Positions 10,801 to 19,399 are shown, numbered from the stretch's first letter. The stretch: 64,000 bases of DNA from Lewinellaceae bacterium (GCA_020636045.1 JACJYP010000009.1:1-64000); one strand, 5' to 3'. Program-made: numbers and translations. The notes: generated from the sequence alone by a model not told the origin.

Positions 10801-11169
10801 CCAGGGGCGCAGGCGGTGGGCCGGCTCGTCGGCCTTGCTCGGCGTGTAGCGCCAGGGAAAATCCTCGTCGTAGAAGTCGATATAAGGCAGGTAGTTGGGC
10901 TCGAAATTGGTGATCCAGTTGCGGGGCTCGGTCTTGATGATGGCGCGCGGGTCGATGCCCACGATGTCGCCGGGGCCGTACAACTGCACGTCGCGCGCGA
11001 TCGTTTCGCTGAGCGTGCCGCCGCCTTCCACGGCTTTGCCATCCAGTTTCAGTTCGAGGTGAAAACTTGCGCGCAGTTTCACCGGGTCCTGGTCGGGTTG
11101 CAGGATCTTGTTGGCCAGCCCTACGCGCAGGTATGGGAGAAAAGAATAGGTGCCGAGTGGTTTGTCCAT
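7816..11169 (-). CDS. Uncharacterised 1117-residue protein with a central transmembrane hairpin
   Basis: The N-terminal half (residues 1 to about 600) is a soluble domain beginning LGTYSFLPYLRVGLANKI, with the striking stretches VQLYGPGDIVGIDPRAI and RLRPWLALVVLEEGEFEDG. Two hydrophobic helices follow at about 605-625 (WLPMLTLALAVLLLILLLLF) and 629-647, separated by a short MPSG turn, so both large flanks should face the same side of the membrane. The C-terminal part (about 650-1117) is again soluble and ends in ASEMLKPKGT. There is no signal peptide; the hairpin would place both domains in the cytoplasm if inserted in the inner membrane. It lies third in the five-gene operon with gaps of 54-55 bases on each side. 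I recognise no family. A membrane-anchoring role for the complex is my inference. Confidence 0.87.
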   Translation of the reverse strand: MDKPLGTYSFLPYLRVGLANKILQPDQDPVKLRASFHLELKLDGKAVEGGGTLSETIARDVQLYGPGDIVGIDPRAIIKTEPRNWITNFEPNYLPYIDFYDEDFPWRYTPSKADEPAHRLRPWLALVVLEEGEFEDGKNLIDKPLPFIHVENAAAKFPPAAQLWAWAHIHVNRDLGAQEDEIVSENMGAVLPKLDSALKENPDLAYSRIVCPRKLKPSAGYHAFLIPAYEGGRQAGLGMDVDPDFASQYAWGEAGQLDFPYYHRWYFRTSTVGDFEYLVRLLEAKPADERVGRRDMDVQQPGWNLSGLDPDGLLGGILKLGGALRVPDEVISDLDEFYKYEDWLKNDYPQPVNEDIAQFINLADDYQKPGANPQPIPDPENPLDPDPLITPPLYGRWHAAVDRMLTKADGTPQPNSKNWIHELNLDPRFRVPAGFGTKVIQEKQEEYMNAAWEQVGDVVKANHFIRFAQLSAEALFQWHSKQIQPLSLQAPDTLLMLSAPVQKRLLVQNTTVFHQLKMGVVPPVAVSAQLRKITRPRSRAVVKLPFEKNNVQPVQMIGRLNSGEIVAAPPKVTPPAIRTEEVLNEQTTPQPKPEWLADLLRKYNWLPMLTLALAVLLLILLLLFMPSGFLMVLGLAAVGGLAYLYVRMNAILRALAQPPVFEESAQTPEQVERAPKSPDFRIVEPEDRFRPASGGTDSAEATRFKVALKELYAVDIAARDAAFEPPKQTLDLPLIAAQTAINLHPDKTVPKLLLDRIFLPDRFRIRFVPELFDQIMEYPKFDIPMYEPLVKLSDEYFLPNINLIEQNSITLLETNQKFIESYMVGINHEMSRELLWREYPTDQRGSYFRQFWDVSAYLPEEGEDQDPEALKEKLKDIPELHKWRLTSELGDHDNRETGGTKEEEVVLVIRGELLKKYPNAVIYAHKAKWQLKDNGDIDNQKERDLADIPEGMEDNPPHDIVKMPLYSAKVDPDIYFFGFDLTSEVAKGGDGTKPEDKDNPGWFFGIKERPGEARFGLDTGGPNVVKHTWNDLAWEDAAPGLPENGFLEITNATPAIGLTKPTDTTQAEYDEELAQYEDDKHVAWNKDVDASDLAYILYQVPVMVAVHASEMLKPKGT

Positions 11170-11223
11170 AATATCTGGCTTGTTTGTCGCGGCCGCCCGA
11201 AAATGAGCGGATGAAGATTGGGG

Positions 11224-14200
11224 TTACTGGGCCGTTTCGTACTGGGGTATGACGTGCAGCGAATCGTGCAATTCGGGTTGTTTAGCGATCACCTGCTGCA
11301 TGTACTGCTGCGCCAGGGTCTCGCTGGCAAAATGGATGGATTGCGCATCGACGGCCTTGTTGTTTTCCGTCAGGGCTACTGCGAATCCGGTCTGTTGCAC
11401 GGATACTTTCTTTTCGTCGATGAATGGATCGAGTTGAGACTTGTACTGCTTCGACAGGTCCGACTTGGCTACTGCCGCGCCTTTCAGGAAATGGCCGAAG
11501 AACCTGCTGCTGAAGCGCTTGAAACGCCTTCTGAATCGCTTGAAATTGTTGTCGATGATGATCTGTTCGTAGCGCACGCGCCGTTTCGCCATTTTGGAGG
11601 CGCCGAGTTGCTGGGCGCCCGCAGAGAGCAGAATGCCGCCGTGCAGGGGATCGAACGCGCGTTGAGACAACTTGTCGGAGTCGCTGAGTTTGATGAACTG
11701 CGCCTTGGCAAATTGCTCGTCGATATCGGAACTCTTTTCCAGTCCTGCCGTCGCCTGCAGGTTGAAATCGTTGGCGTCGGAGGGTTTCTGACTGCCCACT
11801 TTGTCGATCTTGAGGTCGAGCGGTACGGCGCGCTGGCTGAGGCGCAGGGTGCCGAGGGGGTGCAGCACTTGTGCGGTTTCGGCTTCCGAAAGTTTGCGCA
11901 GCGACACCAGCAGGTTGCTGCCGGCCGGCAGTTCGGCTTTCCAGTTGTCCGTTTTTTCCAGTTCGGCGCGGACAAGCGGCATGACGGCCACGGGCGGCAG
12001 GGTGGTGTCCTTGCTTTCGCCCCAGGTGATGTCGAAATCGGCGGAAACGTCGAAAAACAGCAGGCTGAGCGTGCCCGTTCCGTGCGCGCGCCAGGGCGTA
12101 GGTCCTTCCAGGGAAAGGTGCAGGCTGATACTGAACAGGCCGATGCCGAAGACCTTGAGCGACACGGAGGCAGAGATCTCGATGATGAAAAAGAACGGCG
12201 AAAACTGGAACAGGGCATCGAATGCGAGGTGCCCTTCCACCTGCGCCACGCTCACGTCGATCTTCAGTTCGGCTTTTGCGCCGAACTGCACCGTGTTGGA
12301 CGTAACGGCGAAATAGCCTTCCACGCGGATGCGCGCGATGCTGGTGTCGAGGATGTTGACCGCTATGCGTTTCGGGTTGGGGAAAGGCAGCGGCGGTGGG
12401 TCGAAACGCGGGTGGAAGCCGCCAACGGAAACGACGAAATTGGCGTCGTTGCCCCAGGCGACCAGCAGACCCATTTCGCCTTCTATGGTCAGGAACAGGA
12501 TGCGCGACTCGAAGATGCTGGCGAAGAAATAGAGCCGCTTTTTGTCAAACTCGATGGCGCCGGCGAAATTGACCTGCAGCAGGATCAGCGCGGCCTCTTC
12601 GGTCGGCAGCGCCACTTTCAGCACGCCCAGAATGGCGATGTTGCCCGGAATTTCGATGATCACGCCCAGCGAAACGCTGATGAGGGTAGGGGTACCCCAG
12701 CCCAGTTTGGCCATCGGCCCGATCAGGAACTTGCCTTCATACGGCGGGAAAATGGTGCGCAGGTCGCTGATGATCTGCGGCGCGTTCTCCACCGGGTTCT
12801 GGGGGAACATGATGCTGTTGATAGAACCCGTACGCACGCCTTCTATCAGCGGCGGCAGGTTCATCGTTCGGTTGAGGCCGAGCAGGCCGCCCACGCCCAG
12901 CAGCGTAAAGCCGAAACCCAATTGAATGCCCGTACCGAACTCCGCCGTGATGATGAGCAGCAGCGAAAAACCTTTCGAGCCGTCGGGCATTTTGGTGGTG
13001 ATCAGGCCGATGGCCTTCACCGTAACGATCTCCAGGACAGACAGTTCCAGCACGCCGGCGTATTCTTCGCGGTCGAAATCGAAATACAAATAACCGCCGC
13101 CTTTTACTACGCCGACATCAAGCGAGAGGCCGACGCCGCTCGGCGGACGGAAAGCAAAACCGATGTCCACTGCGCCGAGGTTGCCTTTCCCGTCGTCCGG
13201 GAATTTCATGGGTACCGAAACGCCGAGTTTGTCGACGACGGCTTTCAGCGGTCCGAGGTTGGCAGCCATCTGCACGGCCAGGTCGGTGTGCAGAGGTGCG
13301 TCGGTGCCGAATCCCACGATGATGTACACCCCCTTGATCTCGGCGATGCCGAGGTTGATGTGTATGGGCAGCAGCAGTTCGATGGCGCCGCTGCCGATCA
13401 GTTGCAGCCCCGTGGAGGGCGCCCAGGTGCCCGTCAGGTCGAAATCGGCTTCGAGGCCGAAGCCGGAAAGCACCTGTTGCAGGAAGCCGTCGCCCTGGCT
13501 CAGGTCGATGACCAGTTTGCCCTGCTCGATCCTGATCTCCACCGCCGGTTCGGCTTCCGCTTTGCCTGTGACGGAATTCCAGCGGGCGTTGAAGCCCATG
13601 GAACCCCCGATCGATTTGCTTTCCAGCCTGCTGCCGCCGGTGGTGCCGATAAACATGACGCGGCGGTCGCCGGGGTGTTCTGCCTTCAGGCCCAGCAGCA
13701 CTTCGAATGACAACTCTCCGCTTGGCGGCTCCAGTTCGGCCGAAAACGGAGGCGTAAACCTGCCTTCTATGCCGGCCTGAAAGGTACCCTTCGATTGCAG
13801 GGTCGCTTTCCATGGACCGACGAGGTCGATGGTCTGGTTGGCCTCGAAGGCGGCCGGGATGCGCAGCTCCAGTTTCAGGGAAGGCGGGTTGGTCGATTTG
13901 TCGGCCTGCAGGCTGAAATAGTATGCTTCGAGCACTGGCGGCTGCGATCCCACTTTGTACAGGTCTGCCGGGAAACCGAAGCGCTCCAGCATGGTCTTGA
14001 TGCGGGTAAGCAGCAGGGTGCCGTCGAAATCATTGGCGCCGAAACGGTACAGGTCGCTGAGGTATTCGCCGGGATCGGTAAAGAGGTCGATGATGTGGCC
14101 GAAGTGGATCTCGCGCTTTTGAAACTCCGCCTGCAGGGGCTTGGCGGGATTTTCCTCAATCAGGTCGTTCTCCACAATACCCAGCACGTTGAGCGTGGAT

Positions 14201-14652
14201 GCCAGCGTGGGCAGGTTTTTATCCATGTACCCCACGGCCATGTAGTGGAGTATTTTGATCGCGAGTTCTTCGCCGAACTTGTTGATCTCGTTGATCTCGG
14301 CGGGGCTGAAACCGAGTCCGCCGGAAGCGTTTTTGATGGCGTTGCCGAGGTTGCCCAGCGCGTTGATGAGCTGGATGACTTTTTCCAGCAGGTTTTTTCC
14401 GGAGGAAATGATGCCCGCCCCGTCCTCGTTTTCGATGGCGGTGGCCAGCGACTGGATGATGGGCGGCAGGGCCTTGACAATACCGGCAGCCGGTCCGAAT
14501 GCGGCAGTCACACCCTGGCTTTGTGTAAGCGCATTGGGCAGGGTGAGGCCGAGCCGTTCTACAATGTCAGGTCCGAGTATCTCCTCGAGCGGTTCGAGCG
14601 CCCTCCCGATCTCGCGGGCGATGATTTCAATGGTTCCCGGTGTGCTGGGCAT
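11224..14652 (-). CDS. DUF6603-like beta-rich giant protein (1142 residues)
   Basis: The N-terminal 200 residues are helical (residues 1-130 include LGPDIVERLGL and a long amphipathic stretch). Most of residues 250-900 is built of alternating hydrophobic/polar strands rich in Gly, Phe and Leu, with the block FTLLGVGGLLGLNRTMNLPP near the centre. From memory this layout fits proteins annotated DUF6603, a family without known function; I could not confirm it by search. A basic segment (RRRFKRFSSRFFGHF) lies at about residues 1040-1055, and the tail ends in VIPQYETAQ. There is no signal peptide. Long regular amphipathic strands without enzyme motifs suggest a tube, groove or shell-like fold, but that is only an inference. 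It follows the subtilase gene by 44 bases and precedes the 1117-residue gene by 54. Confidence 0.85.
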   Translation of the reverse strand: MPSTPGTIEIIAREIGRALEPLEEILGPDIVERLGLTLPNALTQSQGVTAAFGPAAGIVKALPPIIQSLATAIENEDGAGIISSGKNLLEKVIQLINALGNLGNAIKNASGGLGFSPAEINEINKFGEELAIKILHYMAVGYMDKNLPTLASTLNVLGIVENDLIEENPAKPLQAEFQKREIHFGHIIDLFTDPGEYLSDLYRFGANDFDGTLLLTRIKTMLERFGFPADLYKVGSQPPVLEAYYFSLQADKSTNPPSLKLELRIPAAFEANQTIDLVGPWKATLQSKGTFQAGIEGRFTPPFSAELEPPSGELSFEVLLGLKAEHPGDRRVMFIGTTGGSRLESKSIGGSMGFNARWNSVTGKAEAEPAVEIRIEQGKLVIDLSQGDGFLQQVLSGFGLEADFDLTGTWAPSTGLQLIGSGAIELLLPIHINLGIAEIKGVYIIVGFGTDAPLHTDLAVQMAANLGPLKAVVDKLGVSVPMKFPDDGKGNLGAVDIGFAFRPPSGVGLSLDVGVVKGGGYLYFDFDREEYAGVLELSVLEIVTVKAIGLITTKMPDGSKGFSLLLIITAEFGTGIQLGFGFTLLGVGGLLGLNRTMNLPPLIEGVRTGSINSIMFPQNPVENAPQIISDLRTIFPPYEGKFLIGPMAKLGWGTPTLISVSLGVIIEIPGNIAILGVLKVALPTEEAALILLQVNFAGAIEFDKKRLYFFASIFESRILFLTIEGEMGLLVAWGNDANFVVSVGGFHPRFDPPPLPFPNPKRIAVNILDTSIARIRVEGYFAVTSNTVQFGAKAELKIDVSVAQVEGHLAFDALFQFSPFFFIIEISASVSLKVFGIGLFSISLHLSLEGPTPWRAHGTGTLSLLFFDVSADFDITWGESKDTTLPPVAVMPLVRAELEKTDNWKAELPAGSNLLVSLRKLSEAETAQVLHPLGTLRLSQRAVPLDLKIDKVGSQKPSDANDFNLQATAGLEKSSDIDEQFAKAQFIKLSDSDKLSQRAFDPLHGGILLSAGAQQLGASKMAKRRVRYEQIIIDNNFKRFRRRFKRFSSRFFGHFLKGAAVAKSDLSKQYKSQLDPFIDEKKVSVQQTGFAVALTENNKAVDAQSIHFASETLAQQYMQQVIAKQPELHDSLHVIPQYETAQ

Positions 14653-14696
14653 ATCTGGACAGGGTTGAATGTGTTAGACAATGAGGCGTTTGGCGC

Positions 14697-17117
14697 TCAG
14701 GCAGGCACCGTGGCGGGTTTTTCCGCCTGCTCCCTGAATACTCCGAGCAACTGGCGTACGCTGAATCCTTCGCGCAGGACCCAAAACCACCCCTGAATAT
14801 GCTCGTCCAGGTCCCGGATCAGTTGTCCGCTGCCGTACCTTTTAATAATGACGGAAATCCGTTCGAGGCGTTCGGAGATGGGAACTCCTTCCCACTCGAC
14901 AGGCAGGGGTTTGTCGGGCTGGAAAGCCGCCTGCATGCCCATGCGGATCAGCGCAGGACCGCCATTGCGGTGCCAGACCGTAGCCACACGTTTGTTCGTG
15001 TTGATGAGGTTGCGCACTTCGTGGAAGTGGCTCGCCACGAGGTCCTGGTAGAAACGCGACCCGGGCAGCGACTGAAATTCTTTGCGCAGGGAGCGCATGT
15101 CTTCGACGGGCCCGTTGAAATGCACGGCAAATGCCGGATCGGCCGGCGGTGCGGCAGGGGTGCGGGGCGCGCCCGGTGCGTCGGGGGTGTCGTCCACCAC
15201 CTGTTTGACGTCCAGTTTTCCCCAGCCCCAGTTGTTGTTGGGCAGGGCATCTTCCCCATCCTCGAGTTCGATATCGGCGGGTACCTGGTCGCGGGCGGAA
15301 TCCTTCAGCAGCTCCCGTATTTCCTCCCAGCCCAGCTGGTCGTTTTTTTGCAGCATCAGCGCCACAGTGCCCGTCACGTGCGGCGTCGCCTGGCTGGTGC
15401 CGTCGAAGGAGATGTAAAAATCCTGGCAGCAATCGCAGCAGCAGATATAGTCTCCGATCTCGTCACTTCGGTATTTGTCGGTGGCGGCGGAAGTGATGGC
15501 CACCCCCGGCGCAGCGATGTGCGGTCTGATGTTCTCTTCGGCGGTGGCCGTTGTATCCAGCGCGGGGCCGCGGCTTGAAAAATCAGCCAGTTTGCCTTTT
15601 CTGCCGCCCTCTGTGGCGTAGGCGCCCACCACGATGACATTTTTTGCCGTGCCTTCGGGGTTGACAGTGGAATTGGAAGTGATGTGGATGCCGGCATCAT
15701 CGTCTTCCGGGTCCCGGAATTCTATTTCGGCGTCGCACCAGAGATGCACGTCGGTATCATCGACGGTGTTGTTGCGGAGTCGCAGCGTCCATTTGCCGCT
15801 GACGTTGTTCCCGTCGTCGGGCGGGGTCAGGGTCACGCGTATCTTGCCGTTTTCGTTGTCGATCGCGACTTCGCCGTCGCCGTTGTATCCCAGATCGTCT
15901 ACGCTGTCCCCCGGACCGACCCAATCCCAGTCGGCTTCGTCGAAAGTCTCTCCGGGCGGCTTTACCGCCGCTTCGAGGTGATTGCCATCGTACAGCAATT
16001 CTACCTTGACGATGACGTCTATGCTCTTTTTTACCTTGAAAATAACACTTTCCGTATCGTGATCGGGTACGGTACCTTCCATATGCATGACTTCATCGGC
16101 TTCATTGCCCGACGACTGTATGATGGCCACTTTCTGCGGAAAACTCGAAAGGATGGAGTCGATGCGCTGTTCGGTGATGGCCGAACCGTCGCGCGGCCCG
16201 ATGTCGCGGCCCAGGCTGAGGTTGATAACGCAGGGGCGGCCGTTCGCACGGCTGAGGATATAACGGATGGCGTCGATCTTTGAATTGGAGGTATTCGCGG
16301 AGTCGGGATCGCCTTCTGTCAGACCCAGTTTCCGGACGATGATCAGGTCCGCCTCCGGCGCTACGCCTACATACGTATAATCGCCGCAGCAGGCATCGCT
16401 TTGCGAGCCGTCGCCCGCGGCTATGCCGGCCACGTGCGTACCGTGGCCGTCTTTGTCCTTGTGCCGGACGATAGAGTAAGGGTTTGAATTTTCAAGCGCT
16501 TTTTTGATGGTCGGCCGGGCGGGGTTGCCGGCGTCTTCGCGGACGTATTCCACCCCGTAATCAAGGTCGACATCGCCACCGGGGGTGCTGATCGTGCCGG
16601 GCGCGGCTTCGTTTTTGGCGGCATCGGCTGTTACCGTCTGGTCCCAGATGCTCAGGATGCGGGTGCTGTTGTCGGCTTTCCGGAAGGTTTTGTGCACGAA
16701 ATCGATGCCGGTATCTACCACGCCGATGATCACTTCGCGGCCCGTCATGCCGTTCCAGGTATCGCCGCTGCGGCTCCATACCTGGTTGGCTCGAATGTCG
16801 GGAATGCTTTTGTCGAGCCGCTTTTTTTCGCGGGGCGGTTTTTCGATCCGCACGATGTTGGGATGCGCGGCCAGGGCCTCCAGATTGTCGATGGCGATGA
16901 TGCCACCGGCAAAATTGCCTTCGCGGGAAGTGATCTTCAGACCCAGTGCGATCAAAGGGTCGAGGCTGTCGCGAAATTCAAGCTGGATGCCCACTTCGGC
17001 GGGAGGGGCCGGAGTTTCTGCTGATTTTGAAGTCGATTCGAGGCCGCTTTGGCGGCGGCCGGCAGCTTGTTGCCGTTTTTTGATCAGGGATCTGAGCTCG
17101 GCTGGAAGTTTGATCAT
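14697..17117 (-). CDS. S8 subtilisin-like serine protease without export signal (806 residues)
   Basis: The subtilase triad is complete: Asp135 in GVVDTGID, His225 in DGHGTHVAG and Ser575 in FDGTSQATPHV. Residues 1-100 look like a propeptide-type region, but there is no signal peptide or lipobox, unlike most Bacteroidota subtilases, so the enzyme is expected in the cytoplasm unless exported in another way. Between the His and Ser motifs lies an inserted beta-sandwich-like segment (about 345-490). Two cysteine clusters stand out: ACCG near 242-245 and CCCDCC about 12 residues before the catalytic Ser motif. A further extension of about 150 residues follows the protease domain (about 650-806). 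It is the promoter-proximal gene of the operon, which suggests that it processes or activates the giant proteins encoded downstream. The start at 17117 is the first good ATG after noncoding DNA. Confidence 0.93.
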   Translation of the reverse strand: MIKLPAELRSLIKKRQQAAGRRQSGLESTSKSAETPAPPAEVGIQLEFRDSLDPLIALGLKITSREGNFAGGIIAIDNLEALAAHPNIVRIEKPPREKKRLDKSIPDIRANQVWSRSGDTWNGMTGREVIIGVVDTGIDFVHKTFRKADNSTRILSIWDQTVTADAAKNEAAPGTISTPGGDVDLDYGVEYVREDAGNPARPTIKKALENSNPYSIVRHKDKDGHGTHVAGIAAGDGSQSDACCGDYTYVGVAPEADLIIVRKLGLTEGDPDSANTSNSKIDAIRYILSRANGRPCVINLSLGRDIGPRDGSAITEQRIDSILSSFPQKVAIIQSSGNEADEVMHMEGTVPDHDTESVIFKVKKSIDVIVKVELLYDGNHLEAAVKPPGETFDEADWDWVGPGDSVDDLGYNGDGEVAIDNENGKIRVTLTPPDDGNNVSGKWTLRLRNNTVDDTDVHLWCDAEIEFRDPEDDDAGIHITSNSTVNPEGTAKNVIVVGAYATEGGRKGKLADFSSRGPALDTTATAEENIRPHIAAPGVAITSAATDKYRSDEIGDYICCCDCCQDFYISFDGTSQATPHVTGTVALMLQKNDQLGWEEIRELLKDSARDQVPADIELEDGEDALPNNNWGWGKLDVKQVVDDTPDAPGAPRTPAAPPADPAFAVHFNGPVEDMRSLRKEFQSLPGSRFYQDLVASHFHEVRNLINTNKRVATVWHRNGGPALIRMGMQAAFQPDKPLPVEWEGVPISERLERISVIIKRYGSGQLIRDLDEHIQGWFWVLREGFSVRQLLGVFREQAEKPATVPA

Positions 17118-17966
17118 CGGTAAGGGATTTAGAGCAATGGCTGTGTGGCAAAGCGATTAAAAAAAGCACCTAAGGAACTATAAAATAATAAGTCCCCGAT
17201 TTGGGCGGCCTAATTTGGCGCCAAAGTGCGTTGTTCGTCGGTTGCGTCCCGCCTGGGGCGGGATGCGCCCTTCTCACGCCTTCTTTAGCACCAAATTATT
17301 CTCCCCGAAATCATGACCTTATTATTTTATCATTCCTAACTGCGCAAAAGCGCAGACAGGAGAGGGGAAATGCCGATTAAGGCGCACTGTAAATCACAGG
17401 CGCAGGAAAATGAGGCAATCTCAATAAGCAGAAAGGGGGCAGCGTCTTAGTTCAGTATGAACGCCCGGGAGGAGAGAACAAAAAATCGGTTCGGATTTGT
17501 TTTTCATTGGAATTTTGGATTGTGGATTGAAAAAAATAGCGTGCAACAAAAGTAACCCGTCACCCGATAAATCCCAATGGCGCGTAAAACTTTAACACTC
17601 GACGCCCAAAGGAGAATTTTTCAAATTTATTGCCCCTCTAAATCCAAACAGACATTTGCTCCGTATTTACAAGGGACAGCATGTGGCAATGCTTCTCTGC
17701 GAGCCCGGAGTCGGCTGGTTCTGTGATCCGGCATGTTGAAAATGCAGTTGGTAGTAACATTGTTTTATCAATTAGTTTGGTTTTACATCCTGTTTTATTG
17801 CTGCGAACTGCTGCTGCCAACTGCATACTTCTTATTTGCGACCTGCGATCAGAATTGTTTGAAAGAAGACCTAATTGCGAATAGTCCGCTCAAAAAGTCC
17901 GAACAGGTTTGCAGGGAAATAAAAATCCGCCACATTTGTCCTGCCCGTATATCCGGCAGTTGCAAA
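17118..17966. other. Intergenic region between divergent operons
   Basis: No convincing gene is seen in this 849-base gap, which separates the minus-strand subtilase operon from the plus-strand sigma-factor operon and should contain both promoters. It is AT-rich compared with the flanks. Visible structures are the palindrome TTGGCGCCAA at about 17214-17223, a near-perfect hairpin around 17247-17271 (GCGTCCCGCC / GGCGGGATGCG) and a small hairpin CTGCGC-AAAA-GCGCAG at about 17340-17355. I found no exact TAnnTTTG promoter element on either strand. Open frames inside it are short and have no protein-like composition. Confidence 0.6.
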
Positions 17967-18527
17967 ATGCAAGATCAACTCATCATACGATTGCACAACC
18001 AGGACCGAACGGCCATCGGCGATCTGTACGACGCCTACGGCGCGGCGTTGTTCGGCGTGGTGCTGCGCATCGTGCAGTCGCGTGAGTTGGCAGAACAGGT
18101 TTTGCAGGATACCTTCGTGAAAGCATGGCGGCACGGCGCCAGCTACGACCATTCGAAGGGCCGTTTGTTTACCTGGCTGCTCAATATCGCCCGCAACACG
18201 GCAATCGATGCAACCCGAACGGCATATTATCAGCATTACCGGAAAACCGAATCCATAGAAAACATCGTACATACTCCCGGCCCGGACAATATCAGACCGG
18301 ATCTGATGGGCGTACGGGAGATCGTGGAACAACTCGACGACAAGTACAAACTGTTGATCGAACTGATCTACTTTAAAGGTTATACGCAGGAAGAGGTGGC
18401 AGAGGAAACCGGCATCCCGCTGGGAACGGTCAAAACCCGCGTGCGGTATGCGATCGGGGAATTGCGAAAAGTATTTGGCGACCGGTCGCCGGCAGTGGCC
18501 CTGCTGATCGCCGTATTGCTGAAATGA
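17967..18527 (+). CDS. ECF-family RNA polymerase sigma factor (186 residues)
   Basis: The protein has the two conserved ECF regions. Sigma region 2 covers about residues 8-75 (RTAIGDLYDAYGAALFGVVL ... FTWLLNIARNTAID, with FVKAWRH between). Region 4 covers about 110-165 (LDDKYKLLIELIYFKGYTQE followed by EVAEETGIPLGTVKTRVR, the helix-turn-helix for the -35 element). The frame is open for 78 codons upstream, but the homologous part starts at the ATG at 17967, so I chose that start. It lies 89 bases before a membrane anti-sigma factor, the usual ECF pair, so its activity is presumably controlled by sequestration at the inner membrane. The inducing signal and regulon are not evident; the next gene, with DUF697/SHOCT-like features, could be a target. 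Confidence 0.93.
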   Translation: MQDQLIIRLHNQDRTAIGDLYDAYGAALFGVVLRIVQSRELAEQVLQDTFVKAWRHGASYDHSKGRLFTWLLNIARNTAIDATRTAYYQHYRKTESIENIVHTPGPDNIRPDLMGVREIVEQLDDKYKLLIELIYFKGYTQEEVAEETGIPLGTVKTRVRYAIGELRKVFGDRSPAVALLIAVLLK

Positions 18528-18616
18528 TCACTTTGCCAAGGAAATGGGGCCGCCGGCCCGAGCGACGACCAAACAAAAAATAAAAGGGCGGAAGAATACT
18601 TCGACCGCAGCATATA

Positions 18617-19399
18617 ATGGACATTCAATCTTTCATCCAGTCGGGGCTGTTGGAGGCCTATGTACTCGGACAATGCAACGCTGAGGAGCGCGCGCTTGTC
18701 GAGGACATGCTATCCCGGTATCCCGAGGCGCGCACCGAGTTGCAATCCATCGAGCGGGCGCTGGAAGGCTACGCTTCCGCCAATGCGGTGCCCCCGCCGG
18801 CCTGGATGAAGGGGAGGATCATGGACCTGATCGATACGGAGGCGCCGACTGCGCCGACGGCCGCCACACCTGCCTTAAAATCGCGCTCCTGGCGCTGGTT
18901 GCAATTGCTGGCGCTTGCACTGGCGGCCCTGGCAGGTTACTGGATCTATCGAAACATTCAACTGGAAGCCGAAAAGTCCACCCTTGAGGATCGCATCGAG
19001 GAACTTCAGGTACAGATCGATGCATGCCGGGAGCGCGATCAGCGCATGGAAAAAATGGAGCAGATCGTGGTGCTCCTGCGCGACCGCGATACCCGCCCGG
19101 TGGCCCTGGACAACGGAAAAGGCACCGCCTATGCGTATTTCAATCCCGTGCGGCATGCCGTGGCGCTCGATATAGCGGGCTTGCCCGCACCTGCGCCGGG
19201 CAAGTACTTCCAGTTCTGGGCGATTGTCGATAACCAGCCTGTCAGCATGGGCATGGTCGATCTGCAGGCGGTTGCCGGATGGCAAAACCTGCCTTACCTG
19301 GAAAACGCCGCCGCGCTGGCCATTTCGCAGGAAGACAATCCAGGTGGAAATGCCACGCCTACAGAAGTCGTCATGGTGGGCAATATACCTGCCGGGTAG
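18617..19399 (+). CDS. Anti-sigma factor with RskA-like C-terminal domain (260 residues)
   Basis: The N-terminal cytoplasmic part (residues 1-75) resembles the anti-sigma/zinc-finger-like start of RskA proteins (LLEAYVLGQCNAEERALVED). A single membrane helix lies at about 94-111 (LQLLALALAALAGYWIY), followed by a coiled coil at about 113-150. The extracytoplasmic C-terminal domain (about 155-260) carries the pattern GKYFQFWAIVDNQPVSMGM typical of the RskA C-terminal domain. It sits directly behind the ECF sigma gene, whose product it is expected to bind and hold at the inner membrane until a signal or regulated proteolysis releases it. The gap contains no strong terminator, so the two genes are probably one transcript. 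Confidence 0.92.
   Translation: MDIQSFIQSGLLEAYVLGQCNAEERALVEDMLSRYPEARTELQSIERALEGYASANAVPPPAWMKGRIMDLIDTEAPTAPTAATPALKSRSWRWLQLLALALAALAGYWIYRNIQLEAEKSTLEDRIEELQVQIDACRERDQRMEKMEQIVVLLRDRDTRPVALDNGKGTAYAYFNPVRHAVALDIAGLPAPAPGKYFQFWAIVDNQPVSMGMVDLQAVAGWQNLPYLENAAALAISQEDNPGGNATPTEVVMVGNIPAG

Noticed and set aside
237..14796. Long plus-strand open frames (up to about 870 codons) opposite the giant-protein operon
   Set aside because: They are antisense shadows produced by GC-rich codon use; their translations are rich in Gly, Arg, Val and Phe without recognisable motifs, while the minus strand reads coherent proteins with a complete subtilase.
186..17117. Contractile injection system or phage tail locus
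   Set aside because: No sheath, tube, baseplate, LysM spike-adaptor or AAA ATPase genes are seen; only the large size and lack of signal peptides are suggestive.
17733..17966. N-terminal extension of the sigma-factor frame
   Set aside because: The first 78 codons read hydrophobic, Cys-rich sequence unlike any sigma factor; homology begins at the ATG at 17967.
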